DNA from: Phlebiopsis flavidoalba
Lineage: Eukaryota; Basidiomycota; Agaricomycetes; Polyporales; Phanerochaetaceae
Reading direction: 5' to 3'
NCBI GenBank assembly: GCA_035772785.1
Contig: JAOCPU010000001.1
Coordinates: 930,001-994,000 of the forward strand
DNA: 64,000 bases
Part shown: one piece after another, positions 37,530-49,400 of the stretch
Position numbering within the stretch: the stretch's first letter is position 1
Layout of the letters: the number at the start of each line of letters is the position of its first letter
Position numbers and translations under genes: made by a program
Notes under the pieces: model-generated
The model's input: the letters and a program-made list of their open reading frames with translations, nothing else
What the model was told of the DNA's origin: nothing
Database searches by the model: none

Positions 37530-38236
37530 AGCAGTACTCTTCGTAGTCTGCCAGGCCCAAAGATAGCAAGCAGGGCGCAATGCCTACCGACGATGGTGCA
37601 TTACAGCTGCGCGCAGCGGTGTCCGCGGTTACAACATCGACGGCAGCAGACCCATAGAACCACCGCACAATGCTGATACCCAGCCCAACTTCAATCATCG
37701 CAAATCCAGCTCGCTCGCAAGCATGAGCACATAGCCTTGCATTTGCTCCGATTTTTTTTGGCCATATCGCGGGCCCGATCCCGCCATGCAGGGGGTTGCT
37801 CCTGTCCTCCAGGAGTGTTACGGGCCGCTTTGCGGCTCAAGTAGCCACGGAAGGAGAGGAAGATGTCCATGCCCACTCCTACGAGTATACCTGCGGCCGC
37901 AACACCGATCGTAGCGACCGCTCAGCAGAGAAACGCCAATGGTGATTTGCCCAGACGCCAGCTATCGTGGGGGGAATCGCGGCGGTCGAGATGTACTCCC
38001 ATGCGATCGCGCTGACGACTACTGCGGGCAGTGTATACACCCACCGAATGGATAGAAGGGCCATTATAAATGGTAATTAACCAGGGAATGAAAACCAGAC
38101 CGGCTAAGCTCATCTGGAGTGCAAACGCAGCCGGCGAATGTGGACGACGGCCGGTGTGTAGGGTGGAGAGCCGCAACCGGGGCCGCACCGGCTGGCTCTG
38201 CTCAGGCGCAATCTGAGCATTGTCTTTGGAGTCCAT
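37530..38236 (-). CDS. Unknown small multi-pass membrane protein, copy 2 of 3
   Basis: Best preserved of the three. The start MDSKDNAQIAPEQSQPVRPR at 38236 gives a hydrophilic cytosolic N-terminus, then helix 1 ALQMSLAGLVFIPWLITIY (about 38070-38125), helix 2 YTLPAVVVSAIAWEYISTAAIPP (37970-38040), and GKSPLAFLC with VATIGVAAAGILVGVGMDIFLSF (37865-37950). A Lys/Arg-rich loop, RDMAKKNRSKCK, runs near 37745-37790, and then MIEVGLGISIVRWFYGSAAVDVVTADTA (37615-37700) is the conserved C-terminal motif. Four membrane spans are likely, with a Lys-rich loop between the third and fourth. One-base frame changes occur near 38040, 37920 and 37700. No domain name comes to mind. Confidence 0.55.
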
Positions 38237-38797
38237 TCTTTGTGGTTTCTATGCGGGTGTCAAGTCACGCAATGCACAGTGCAGGGGCTAACACATACGT
38301 GTGTGGGATGCTGGGGCAAAGTGATGTCGTTTGAATGCCTATGGCTTGCATATAAATACCACAACCAGCGCGTATCCTATCTGGACCAACTTCGTGATTG
38401 TAAAACAGGAGCAGCAGTCCCACGAGTGTAATAAACCAGACGTATAATCAGGTATACGATTCTGACGCAGTCAACGATATGCAATGAGCCTCCTCTGGAT
38501 GGGCGACAAGCACATTTATCCTTGCGAGCAAGCCGAAAGAACAGCATGTCATGGTTTGCAAATCTATGATTTCAAGAAGACGACGCTCATGCCATTCGTA
38601 CGCTACCGTTATCTGCACAAACAAGCAGGATAAATACAGTGTTGCGTGCAATAACTCAGCTAAAGGCGAACAGCGTTTTAACGTAATCCCTACATCAATG
38701 ATTGAGAGCGAATTAGCTCTTACTGTTGCGATAGATGACTTCAGTTGACCCTACCTTCTCTTGGTCATGAGTCCTCGTCATTCTCTTCAACTCTTTA
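38237..38797. other. Intergenic spacer between copies 2 and 3
   Basis: AT-richer, with short frames only. Nothing recognised. Confidence 0.4.
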
Positions 38798-39400
38798 TTA
38801 TTCTTCATCCATAAGTCCTTCATTGTGTGTATGTTGAACAAGAGTTACTCCGACAGCAGTGCAGACACTGGAACGGAGTAGATGACTCGTCACGAAATCA
38901 GCCGTCGGTCCCCAATACCATTGGCAAATGGCGGCGCCGACCGGGAACTGAACAACACCAGTTACAAGATAGCTTGCTACAACGTTTGTCGGTCGTATGA
39001 GCTTCCTGTAAAACATGTCGTCTCCTCTTCGCTTTGCAGTGGAAATGTTAGCGGCCGTTGTCAGTCCGAGGCAGGCTCCCATTGTTCCGCCTACGGCGAG
39101 CGATACCCCCCCCATGCGGTGGCGACAGCGTATTTCCAGGCCAATTGCTGCAAGGGTGTGCTTACTGCACCGTCTTGAAAATACTGCTGGGCAGCATCGA
39201 GACAGATGGCTGCAGGTAGACCGAGGAAGTGGTCGTAGCTAACCTCGGCCGATGACGACCAGGGTGGAGAAGCCTGTCCACAGTGATGCATACTGCAGCG
39301 ACCACTACCGCATTCTGGATGTGACTTGAAAACTCTTGGTAAAACGAGATGAGGGTGATGTACCGGCTGCGTCCATGGCTGGATTCAATCGACGGACTGA
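38798..39400 (-). CDS. Unknown small multi-pass membrane protein, copy 3 of 3
   Basis: Minus strand: a hydrophobic AVVVAAVCITVDRLL segment near 39255-39315 (compare AVVVSAIAWEYIS in copy 2), CLDAAQQYFQDGAVSTPLQQLAWKYA near 39130-39210, GGVSLAVGGTMGACLGLTTAANI near 39050-39110, a basic loop AKRRGDDMFYRKLIRP, VASYLVTGVVQFPVGAAICQWYWGPTADFVTS (38890-38975) and a short tail ending at 38798. The VG..I.QW.WG..ADFVTS element matches VG..I.RWFYG..AVDVVTA in copy 2. An upstream part with IESYILPSVHATDP near 39640-39690 may belong to the same gene, so the 5' end is open. Confidence 0.5.
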
Positions 39401-40020
39401 TCAGCGCGAAACCACGAAAGCCATACTCGGATACGCACGTTTAGGACAGGTTGAAGTGCTTGGGAAAGGCCCGTGTTACACGAGGGCTTGGGGGTATACG
39501 CAAGCACCAGTACTACGCAGCAATTAAATGGAGATAATAGCGTTTGAAAGGAGCGCCGTCTACGTGTCTGCTGCCCACGATGAACCGTATCTCATGCCCA
39601 TTCCGAACATGGCCGAGTGGCCGTAGCGAATCTAGGGGTCTGTCGCGTGGACAGATGGTAGTATGTAAGATTCGATGCTGATGAAAATGTGGCCTCACAA
39701 GGTGCAGAGCAAGAGTAGGGACCTAAAACGAGCCAACATTTTGCCAGACCGCCGAATACAACATGACAAAAACTTCATGGTTACCATGTCGGGACTCACC
39801 CATAAGGTCCGTCCGCTGGAAGAGTCAAACTAGAGTCAAACTTGAAAATATTTTTCCAGATTGATACTGTTTCGAGTCTGGTTTATAGTCGGCACATTGA
39901 TTTCAGTACAATGATTGCAGCCTAACAGACACTATTATATCTCTAGACACATCATGTCAGCTTATGTAAAGAAATAAGAATAAGCCCCCAGCGTACTATA
40001 TAGTTTAAGCCACCTCTACA
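39401..40020. other. Spacer, nothing clearly supported
   Basis: May contain the 5' exon of membrane-protein copy 3 (minus frame around 39640-39700). The rest, 39720-40020, is AT-rich 3' flank of the aldehyde dehydrogenase. Confidence 0.35.
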
Positions 40021-42027
40021 CTACAGCCGACGACCAATGTTGACATGCACGGCCTTGATATTGACGTAGCTGCGTCCCGACAAATAAGCAGTCGATCGGG
40101 AGCGTTAAGATTCAAGCAAAGCTTACGATTCTAGCGCACTCTCGCCCATTTCCTTGCCAAAGCCGGATTGTTTGAAGCCACCGAAAGGTATCCTGGGGTC
40201 GACAACAGACGTAGTATTGACCTGAAATATATTTTAGCTTAGTCCGTCATTTATTAGTCTGCTGGTCAAACCCACATAGATACTACCCGCTTGCAGAGAG
40301 TGAGCCATCTTGTGCTGCCCTGCTCAGATCGTTCGTGTAGACGCAAGGCAGACAAGCCGTAAGTAGTGTCGTTGGCCAGCGCGAGGATCTCAGACTCGTG
40401 CTTGAATTTGATCACCACACCAACAGGGCCAAAGATCTCCTCGCGAACGATTTTCATGTCAGGCTTTTGACATTTGTGAAGAGAGTTGGCTGGACGAAGA
40501 ATCCGGTGGTACCTAACCGTTCACCACCAACGGCGACGGTCGCACGCCGGCGTCCTTGCCGGCTTGGATGTAGCCCATAACACGCTATTACACAGAGAAG
40601 CTCACTGAGCATGATACAAGTGACCATGAGAGACATTGACTTACGTCGAATTGAGTCTGAGATACCACTGGATCAATTTTCTGGTCTTGATCGAACCCGC
40701 TGCCAGGTTGGATGGTCTTTGCGTATGCGGCGAAATGCTGCATGAAAGTGTCGTAGACCCCTTCCTGCACAAAAATTCGCGAACCAGCAGTGCACATCTG
40801 TCCTGCATGATGTCTATCGAGTATGAGAGCAACGATACGAAGATGTGATATGCGAAGAACTCACAAGATACCAGCGGCAGTCCACTTGATAGCTTGCTCG
40901 AGGTCTGCGTCGTCGAAGACGATGTTTCGGAGGTCTTGCCGCCAAGCTCAAGGGTAACACGCTTCAAGTTGCTCTTACCCGCAGACTCCAGGATCTTGCG
41001 ACCGACGGCCGTGCTTCCCGTAAAGGATACCTTGCCAATGCTTAGGTGGTCGCAGATTGCTTGGCCCGCAACCGCGCCGTACCGGGAACAATGTTGATGA
41101 CGCCGGGAGGGAAGCCAGCCTCTTTGATGGAGCTCGCCGAGCTTGAGAGTGGCGAGAGGTGTCACTTCTGAAGGCTTGAGTATGACACAATTGCCGGCGG
41201 CGAGGGGCAGGACCCAGTTTTCCAGGAAGCGATCATCACTACATGGGCATGTTCCCAACCTCCGAAGGTAACAAAATCTGGAGAAGCGTACCAGGGAAGT
41301 TCCAAGGGACGATGCAACCAACCACACCAATCGGTTCCACTCTAGTGTAGGCGAACTTTGTTTCGTCGGTCTGTTATCCTGGTCAGCGCATCTGTATGTA
41401 TATGCGACAGGTGTCCCCACCTCGATAGTCTTCCCGCCTGGCATTTTGTTAGTTCTGCGAAGCCAGAATAATAACGCAACGTCGTGATCGTATTTCCAAA
41501 AAATCCATCGCCTTGACATGCGTGAATTGCTTGCCTGCGTCACTTCAGCTTCGTCATGGACGGGATAGACGAAAGTACCACACGTACCACTGTCTAGAGC
41601 TTCTAACGCTGCGAATCATCACAATATGTGCCTCGAGCAGATCGGCGAGCTTGTCAAGAAGTCTCGAACGGTCGACGCATCCAGGGGTGTGCAAGCCCAA
41701 CTCGTCTCGAAGGCCTTTTGTGCGGCCTGAACGGCCAAGTCGATGTCAGTCTTGCCCGCCCCTTGCACAGATGTAAGGACTTGTCCCGTGACTATGAGAA
41801 GATTAGTGTGTCGCACGAGGTGCACGAATGACGAGCCCTACCGGGATCAACAACTCTTTGGAAAGCAGTCAGACAGGTGCGTAGCAGGGGATAATCGAAT
41901 ATCTTACTCGATGGGGGATCCGTCTAACTGCATCCACGTACTCATTTGTTGATGAAGAGACCGGTGTTCACCGAGCTGTACCTTTGTACAATGGGGTATC
42001 GAATTGACGAGTGTAAACCTGCGGCAT
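40021..42027 (-). CDS. NAD(P)+-dependent aldehyde dehydrogenase
   Basis: Oxidises an aldehyde to the carboxylic acid; substrate not predictable. The start at 42027 gives [17 protein letters not shown]; then, after an intron, FINNEWV-like text is followed by [17 protein letters not shown] near 41700-41740. [27 protein letters not shown] (41140-41215) and [34 protein letters not shown] (40930-41030) form the cofactor-binding part with the catalytic Glu of ELGG. The catalytic Cys is in [18 protein letters not shown] near 40755-40797. Then [30 protein letters not shown] (40655-40735), [11 protein letters not shown] and [37 protein letters not shown] (40345-40457). It ends [21 protein letters not shown], a typical fungal ALDH end. 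Small indels throughout; full length. Confidence 0.92.
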
Positions 42028-42780
42028 GATGTTGAAGTGGATGTGAATGGAGTTCCCACTAACCTCCTCACCTAACCTTTTATGTGAGCGCAGAATCTCG
42101 TCATTTCCACATCGCACGTCAGCTCTGCGGCATGTGCTCGGCTACTACAATCGACGGACGTGTCAGCACAGTTCCCTGATTGTATACCTCGGTCGGCGAT
42201 GTGGAAACCCGCCCGGTTCAGAAGGTACAAGGAAAGACACTCATCACAATGAGTGTGAAGATGCGAAACCTTGTCTCACTACTCATGGGGCTCTTTCCAG
42301 ATGTCCCGAGTATAAGCATGACACTACCGGACCATGCTGTGGAGAGAATTTGAGCGAAATGGTCTTTTAGGAGAGGGATAGAGTGGACCCTTACCAATGT
42401 AATCGCTATACGGGCAAGAAGCTGCGAAGACTACAAGCCTCAGACGAACGTGAGTATCGCCCAAGACGAAAAGCATGTGTCGCGAGAGGCCGCTCACGGG
42501 CCATCAATTGAATCATTGTAGCGAAGTGTCTTGATGAAGGCGTGGGAGAAAAAGAAGCTACTCGGTGCTGAGAGCCACCGGTCAAACCCAAGGCAAATGG
42601 CCGACTCGGAGGGTAAGGGTGAGAAAGGTGAGGAAAGGGTCGTGAGGTCAAGGTACGAGTTAGACATCCTTCGGACGGAATGATCTCAAGTGGGAGGCCT
42701 GAAAAGATAAATATTCAACGCACAGTCTGTTACAATAGAAGCTCGGACGCTCGTGTCTCCGTCTCATTGCCTGATGGGTC
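42028..42780. other. Spacer upstream of the aldehyde dehydrogenase
   Basis: Two unrecognised frames (107 codons plus, 42047-42370; 81 codons minus, 42406-42651). Probably the aldehyde dehydrogenase promoter and the 3' flank of the next minus-strand gene. Confidence 0.35.
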
Positions 42781-42793
42781 CGTTTCAACCCGA

Positions 42794-44400
42794 CTACACC
42801 CTTTCCGTGATATCCTGTGCCACTCCGTGAGTCGTCTTCATGGCAGGATTTCGTGCTAACCGCCTGGCCGATGCTTTGCGTTTGGTTGAGCGCATCTCGA
42901 CACGCTCTGGTCCGTTCTGGCGACCGCATCCTGGGAGCTTGATGGCTTCTGGCTTGTGTTTGGCCAAACGAAGGGCATGGACAGCCGCAACACCAACGAC
43001 ACCCACGATTGTCGAGTGAAGCGGGGATATTTTGCTTTCCGTGGACGAGCCAAAGAGGCGATCTCGTCGCGCGATGAACCCGGCAGGAACCATGAATAAC
43101 GCCGTAAGGAGGTCGAAGGAGAGGACAGGCTGTGCGCGTTGGTAACGCTATCGACTTGTCCATCGCGCGGCGCATTACTGTAGGGTCGGGCTCAACCATA
43201 CGGACAAGGCTGTGAAAAGATGTGTCCAAGGATAGCGAAGTTGATTACATTCGCCACAACAGCCCCGACGACGATGCCTCCGAGCATAACGACTTTAAGC
43301 TGTGACCAGAGGGTTCCAAGGACGTCTGTAGAATCTGGAATATGACCGGACAAGCGGTGGGCAGAAGAAGGGTCGAAGGGTCTTGCACTGGGTAGTGCAA
43401 GCATGAAGCTCATAGATGTGTGTCCCAGCAGGGCAAGCACAAAGCCTGGAACAAAGACCTTCACGGAACGCTTCATGAAGTTGATACCGAGTGGGACCAT
43501 GAATGGAATCGGGATAAGGAGTTGAATGAGTAGGATGATCGCAACATGCCGAATATAACTCATATCCCCATCATGTCGGTGAGTTTGCGGGTCGATGGCA
43601 CTGCTTGTGGCTCTTTCCCTTTGACTTTGGGCGGCACTTCGGACGTTGGACTTTGCACAAAATCAGAGAAGTCGTCGTCGTGGGCATGAGTGACTTCTGG
43701 AGGATAGGCGTGGTAGGGAAGGTAGCGACTTCGAAATCTCCGTTGTGAGGATAATGGTATACGTCCAAGTGCACGTTCGACGGATAGTCACTGAGCAGAG
43801 GAGCGTCCTCCGAAGAGAAGTACTCTATAGCAGGTTATGGGATGAGGCATCTAGACAATATTTAATTAATTCATCCAACGATCGGTAATTTCACGCACCT
43901 CGATCTTCATGTTGCTCTTCGCCTAAGTCGGCGCGCCGTTTCACCCAGCGAAGGACTACGTTGTGACGCTGATATGCAACAGGTTGGCTAGCTATAATAT
44001 GCCATGCTCAGTGAGAAAACAGCTAATGCGAGCATAACGACCGTACCTGTGTGCTACTCAAAGCAAACCTCAAGACTAGGGGCGGACTCCTGGGGCGGAG
44101 CAACACAGCAAGAGGCGATTTATGAACGCTGCGGCCATGTCGGTCAAGTGAGATAGGAGGTGGAGACGAGTATTGCAGCGTCGAGAGGTAAAGGTGCAGA
44201 ATGTCGTGGATGAGAGCAAGAGACGGGAGTGCCCAACAAAAGTCCGATTCCCAGTCGGAGTGATCCCCGCCATCAGTCCCAATTTGGCCAGATCCCGCCC
44301 TTTCATCCCCGTATACTCCACCTACCCCGCACCGACAGCAGTCCAGCTTTGGCAATGGCATCAGGATGTACGGATTACACTCCCTCCCTAACACCGACAA
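42794..44400 (-). CDS. Unknown multi-pass membrane protein with acidic N-terminal region
   Basis: Minus strand. The 5' part (about 44100-44400) has HDILHLYLSTLQYSSPPPISLD near 44170-44230 and LAVLLRPRSPPLVLRFALSST near 44060-44115. An exon with RHNVVLRWVKRRADLGEEQHED follows (43905-43970), then FSSEDAPLLSDYPSNVHLDVY (43760-43820) and DDDFSDFVQSPTSEVPPKVKGKEPQ near 43605-43685. Then come membrane segments: SYIRHVAIILLIQLLIPIPFMVPLG, VFVPGFVLALLGHTSMSFMLALP, LKVVMLGGIVVGAVVANVINFAILGHIF (43200-43560) and a final STIVGVVGVAAVHALRLAKHKPEAIKL near 42945-43010. Whether the soluble and membrane parts are one gene depends on a single frame change at about 43563. Family not recognised. Confidence 0.45.
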
Positions 44401-44544
44401 GAGTCGGACGTGCGTTCACACAGGCACCAGCATGTGACGGAACAACACCTCCGACATTCGCTGGCGGCTCTCCCCGTGTGTCTAGTCGTCACTAGGCTCC
44501 TGATGCAAGTTTAGTTTTGTCAAGTCTCTCCAACTTCAGAAGAC
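44401..44544. promoter_or_regulatory. Short divergent promoter
   Basis: About 145 bases between the putative start of the membrane-protein gene (-) and the start at 44545 (+). Confidence 0.3.
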
Positions 44545-45294
44545 ATGCCTCGTCTTCGTACCCTGGTTATTGCTTCGACTGTCGCTTCTGTGCCAATCCT
44601 GTATATCAGGTCGCGCGTTCTGTCTCTCGAACATACCTATCCTGCACTTCCCGCCGACACGACTTCGACTCCAGAGCTTCGCACACCAACAGCCCCCGGG
44701 ACACACACAGCTTACGTCGATGTCTACGGCGCCCGTGTCCCTCTCTCTTCCTTGCGTCGATCCTTTGCTGCAAATGGAAAGGATCCCCAGGCCCCGCTCG
44801 AAAGAGCTGTGGCCGAAAGCTTTCCTTCAGACAGGGCCGATGAAGCTTGAAGCAAAAGCTCGCAGGTCTCGGATCCACAGGCGACCTCGGCGAGCAAGGC
44901 TTCAGGAGTGGGCAACGTCTACTAGGGGCCTGTTGGAGGTCATCCGCGTTCCTACATCTGACAGCCCGCTACTGATTTCGTGGGGTAATCCTCCTCCCAT
45001 GGTCCGATTCTTCGAACGACTGGCGGCCTGGGGCTACCCCTGGAGGATGATGGAGGGTGGACGACACGAATGGAGTGTCGCGAGAGTAGCGAGACTGCCA
45101 GGGAGAGCTGAAGAGGATATGGTTTGAGGTGCGCTTCGCGGCCGCACACGACTACAAGATCATCGAAGGAGAGGGACAAGGGAAGATCATTCCGCAGTGG
45201 ACCTTGCGGGCTCACCGTGCGTATGCAAGTTTGTTGTTGCTCGACTAAGGAGGCTGTCAAGGAACTCCGCAAAAGACACTCTGTAAAGTATTGA
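44545..45294 (+). CDS. Conserved agaricomycete protein with N-terminal membrane anchor, function unknown
   Basis: The start at 44545 gives MPRLRTLVIASTVASVPILYIRSRV, a single N-terminal membrane segment or anchor. AYVDVYGARVPLSSLRRSFAANGKDPQAPLERAVAESF extends to about 44830. After frame changes the protein continues LLEVIRVPTSDSPLLISWGNPPPMVRFFERLAAWGYPWRMMEGGRHEWSV (44930-45090), EVRFAAAHDYKIIEGEGQGKIIPQWTLRAHRAYA (45128-45230), ending EAVKELRKRHSVKY-stop at 45292-45294. The texture is that of a real conserved protein, and I recall similar sequences in mushroom genomes, without a functional name. Tail-to-tail with the next gene. Confidence 0.6.
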
Positions 45295-45384
45295 TGCACA
45301 AATGGTATCTAAATTGTGCCATTGTCTTTGAGATCGAGATGAAGACCACCTTTCTACACACTGTCGCGAAATTAGGCCCCAGAA

Positions 45385-46332
45385 TCATCGCCTGCGTCGG
45401 CCTCGTCCGAGCTTCCCAAGCTCCCCGCCCTCCTCGTCCTCTTCGTCATTCTCGTCGTTCTCCGAGTCTTCATCCTCATCTTCATCCATGGGATCATTCT
45501 GGTTAGGAACTGGTGGTGGGGGTGTTGGGGAGGAGGTTGCTGAGTGGCACACACGCTTAGCCATTTTCCGTGCTTGTGCGGCGCGCTCAGCCTCTTCCTT
45601 CTCCTCGTCCACCGGTAGTAAAAGGTCCAACGCGAGATCTCTTCCACCTCAATGAACCGTTAACCCCTGACGTTGCCCCTCAACACCCCACCAGCATAGC
45701 CCATGTCTTCAAACAAGGCTCTTGATGAAGGGTCGTATGGTCTTCTTGGAAGGGAAGCAGGGTGTTTGACATGGGTCGGATTACCATATGGGTAGGGGAT
45801 GGGTGAACCTGTGAAGGTAGAACTGTGGTATGTGATTAGAAGAGTATATCTCTTGAATTTGATCGCACATACCATCGGAGTCGTCTGGATTTGGCGGAAC
45901 CATATGTAGTGGAATGTCTACTTCTACAATGAGGTATTAATTTTGCGACTCTCATTCAACATACATTTTTGACCTACCGGTGTCAGAGAGCTCTCCTGCG
46001 ATGTAGTCGGATGTTCCAATGGTGTCCAGAACATCGAGATCGTAGTCTGTCATATGTAGGTAGCAGAAGGTTAAGTCCTAGACTCCCATGTCAAACGGCT
46101 TCAGGTGATACACGCGGCCACTCTTACGGTCATGATGATTGTAGTTGGCCGTTCACGCCACAGGGCCAGCGCGTCGACCTGCGTCGACGCGTCGAAACGC
46201 CTGAACGGCGATATTCGCGGAGATTGAATCCAACGCGACTAGCCGCTTGTAGCGAACCGGTCTTTTGCGCTTCTTTGCGGAGGACTCTCGTGGGCCAGGA
46301 GGCGAAGTATCTTGAATTACGACCGAGGTCAT
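45385..46332 (-). CDS. Conserved protein with basic N-terminus and acidic C-terminus, probably nuclear
   Basis: The start at 46332 gives MTSVVIQDTSPPGPRESSAKKRKRPVRYKRLVALDSISANIAVQAF, with a likely nuclear-localisation cluster KKRKRP. Later exons read TDYDLDVLDTIGTSDYIAGELSDT near 45975-46050, IPLHMVPPNPDDSDG near 45875-45915, GSPIPYPYGNPTHVKHPASLPRRPYDPSSRALFEDMGYAGGVLRGNVRG (45663-45810), then LALDLLLPVDEEKEEAERAAQARKMAKRV (45545-45630) and a Pro-rich stretch. The acidic tail DEDEDEDSENDENDEEDEEGG precedes the stop at 45385. Three or more introns. Family not recognised. It shares a 77-base divergent promoter with the TFIIIC gene. Confidence 0.55.
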
Positions 46333-46409
46333 ATGGTGTAGAGTGTCTGCGTTTCTTCAGATAGTAAATTGTGTACCTTACTACTCATACCGATAGGGAA
46401 ACTAGAATC
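46333..46409. promoter_or_regulatory. Very short divergent promoter
   Basis: Only 77 bases separate the divergent start codons at 46332 (-) and 46410 (+). The transcription start signals must overlap or lie within the neighbouring genes' leaders. Confidence 0.5.
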
Positions 46410-49400
46410 ATGTCTGCTCACTATCCCATTCTTACCGCGCTGAGCTTACCGGCGGTGTCCACATTCCCCTCCGTCAGACTGCTTGCAATGGTCCGGCGTA
46501 CGGGCAAGCGGTCTTGATTACAAGGAATGCTATTTATCTCCTGGTTAGTATCCAGTCTTAAGAAACTCAGTGCCCCCCTGAACTGTACGTGCAAGACTCC
46601 ACAGGAAAACAGGTAATATCTGTGGATAGCTCCTCCATCATCAAGCATCGACTCTCGATAGAAAGCTTGACTCTGAGCAACCAAAAACCAATTGGATGGC
46701 TCAGAACCATGATACTAGGGTGACAAGGACCAAAGGGTTTGACAAATATGTACCCATGGCTTGTCCAACCGCGAAGGTAAGCCGAGACTCGTCATTAAAC
46801 CATGGAACTCACCATTTCGCAGGGGCCCACCACGAGTGGGTCGACACGCATCGCTAGAGATCCCATGGACCTTTCATTCACCGTTCGGTTGCGCCGCATT
46901 GCTCGCCTAGTAACGTGTCTCATCCAATGCTGGTGTTTTGCATATATGCGGTGCCTGGCACTCGAACTGCGAGGTCATCCTGCCCCCCAATCTTCACCAA
47001 GCGGTGACAGAATCCGATCACTGGACAATGGGCACGAGTAGGAAGTCCTGATTTTTTCATAGTATGTTTGATGCAACGATGAACATTGCAGGTTGATGAT
47101 TTACTGCGGTGCTAGGTGCTTTTTTTCTTTTTTTATTTTTCTTCACCTACATTTCGTTTTACCGTTTTTCATTGGGTGAAGTGGCGGAGCCACTACGGGC
47201 GACGATCGGGAAGCGGGACATGCGAGTGAAAAATATTGTACGAGTGCTATACATCGACAAATCTACATGTACAAGGCTACTCCCGTACTTGCAAGGCGAT
47301 TCTTGCGACCCTGACTAAAGGACCAGTCTCACTAGGTACTTCCCATCGGTGTCGTCCCAAAGTATGGACTTTGTGTATGTCCAGTTTTTTCATTTTTTTT
47401 CTTTTTTTTTATTTACGCTTTTTTTTTATCTTTTTCCCTTTTTTCTATTTTTTTTTGCCGACTTTTTTTTTTTTTTTTTTTTTTTTTTATTTATTTGCGC
47501 CCTCTTCGACCTAGACGGCTCCCTCCTTGCCAGGTTGGTAATAGAGGCCGGCTTGCATCAACCTCTTGCGGTTCGTCATGTTCTCGTCATAATTTGGAGT
47601 CCCCCCCCGCAATCCACGATTTGTGAATGTTCACCATAGAGTTTAGATTCAACCGCGATGCCAGCTCACAGGCACGCTTGAATGCAACATGTGTTCAGCG
47701 TGACCATGCAGCGACAGATGGGTGACCTACGCCGCCTTGGTCGCCGCCTTGTGTGTTACATCCCCCGGAAATGTGGGGTGTTTAGAAATATTCACGTTCA
47801 AGATAACTATTCACGTTCCAACAAAGCGCAGTACATACCTCGCATTTGTGCGTCCGCGGATGGGTCATCCTGTTGTGGTGGTAGCCATAGAGCAAACACT
47901 CGAACAGCGCCCTGATACTCCAGCGTTTTACCCGAATACGACATAGCGGTGAAAACTAGACGAGAGGGACGAGCAAGTGATAGGTGCCGACAATAGGGGC
48001 ATAACTTCACTGCGATGGATTTTAACACAAGACAGTCAGAGGTCAGTCGTCTCCTCACATGTGCAATGTGGGCCCTGACGGTTTTTTCCAGCCCGTTCTC
48101 GTCTTTCACAAAACCTGGCCTATGTCTATCTCTAGGTGTAGACCCCTCAGCCTTCACGCTGCTTGTGTGGTCAGAATACCTTCGAACCTTCCGCCTCGAG
48201 ACACAGAAGCTATCCGTTGGCTCTACGTGCATTCTCGCGGGCATTCTTCGGGCATCGTTTACTCCCAAAGGCGTGATGCCTTGACCGTCACGTTGGCCGA
48301 TGGTTCTTTCCATGTCATACAAGCTGTTTTCAACAAATCCTTCTCTTGCCTCGCATGGTGATAGCGATCTATCTTCTAGTTCCGTCTCGAAAATTAGCCC
48401 GCTCGGTGTTTTCCAAGGTCGAAGAAGAGGAAGTCACAAAGTCGGATGTCAATGCAATTCATGGCCTCGCCTCGTACGATCATGACTCAGTCTATACGTG
48501 GATCCATGAGTCTCTCTTCTCTATCTCACAGTGTCTAAATATTTTCTCAATGCGTATACAGATCCACATCAACCGAACGACTTCAGCTACAAGCACGATG
48601 CAATAAAACACATTCCCACATGATCGTGTCAGCGCCAGCTCTGGAACGGCAAAACAGACGATGAGATTTATACAAGACATACACATGACACTTGCTCAAT
48701 GCAAAGCCTTGTGAGCGCACCTAAGCCCCATTCAACGAATGACATTGACCGTCCTTTACGCTAGCAGTGGCGATATCTCGCCATTATCTCATCGACTCCG
48801 CCGTAACCTTCCTCTATCGAGAACCCATTCGACCTGACCGCGACAGACTCTCACCAAGGATTTACACGCAAGTGTCCCCCGAACTCCATGCAAGCAACAG
48901 GGACAAGGCCTGCGCCGCACCGAAACCGAGCTCCAAACGACTCTATATGGACAGGCGCACAGCGGGATCAAACGCCTCCCTCAAGTACTGCGTACGCCGT
49001 TACGAGCGGTCAGCCTAGAATCCGAACACACCTTCTTGCTGGCCAGCAACGCCTTACCTCGCGAGCTGCCAGCATTAGGCGGGTCCTTCTCGCCGGGTAT
49101 TTTTTGCCAGGTTACGTGCGGGCGGTGATAGGAACGGCGCACCGGTACGTGTGGTGTCACCTAGATAGACCATGTTCCAGAAAACAGAGCGCAGGGACGC
49201 GCACGTGCAAGCGCGCAGAAGGCGTTAAACGACACAAGACATGCGCAGGCAATGCAGACCGGCAGAGTCGTCGCGGAGCAATGTAGCGCATGGCAGGTGC
49301 TGTCAGGGAATCGTAGATGCGGACATATTCGCGGCCGGTCAAGTTAAAGCTGGGCGAGTTGGTTTGATATGAGTCAGTGCTGTTATTGCCGCTATTGCAG

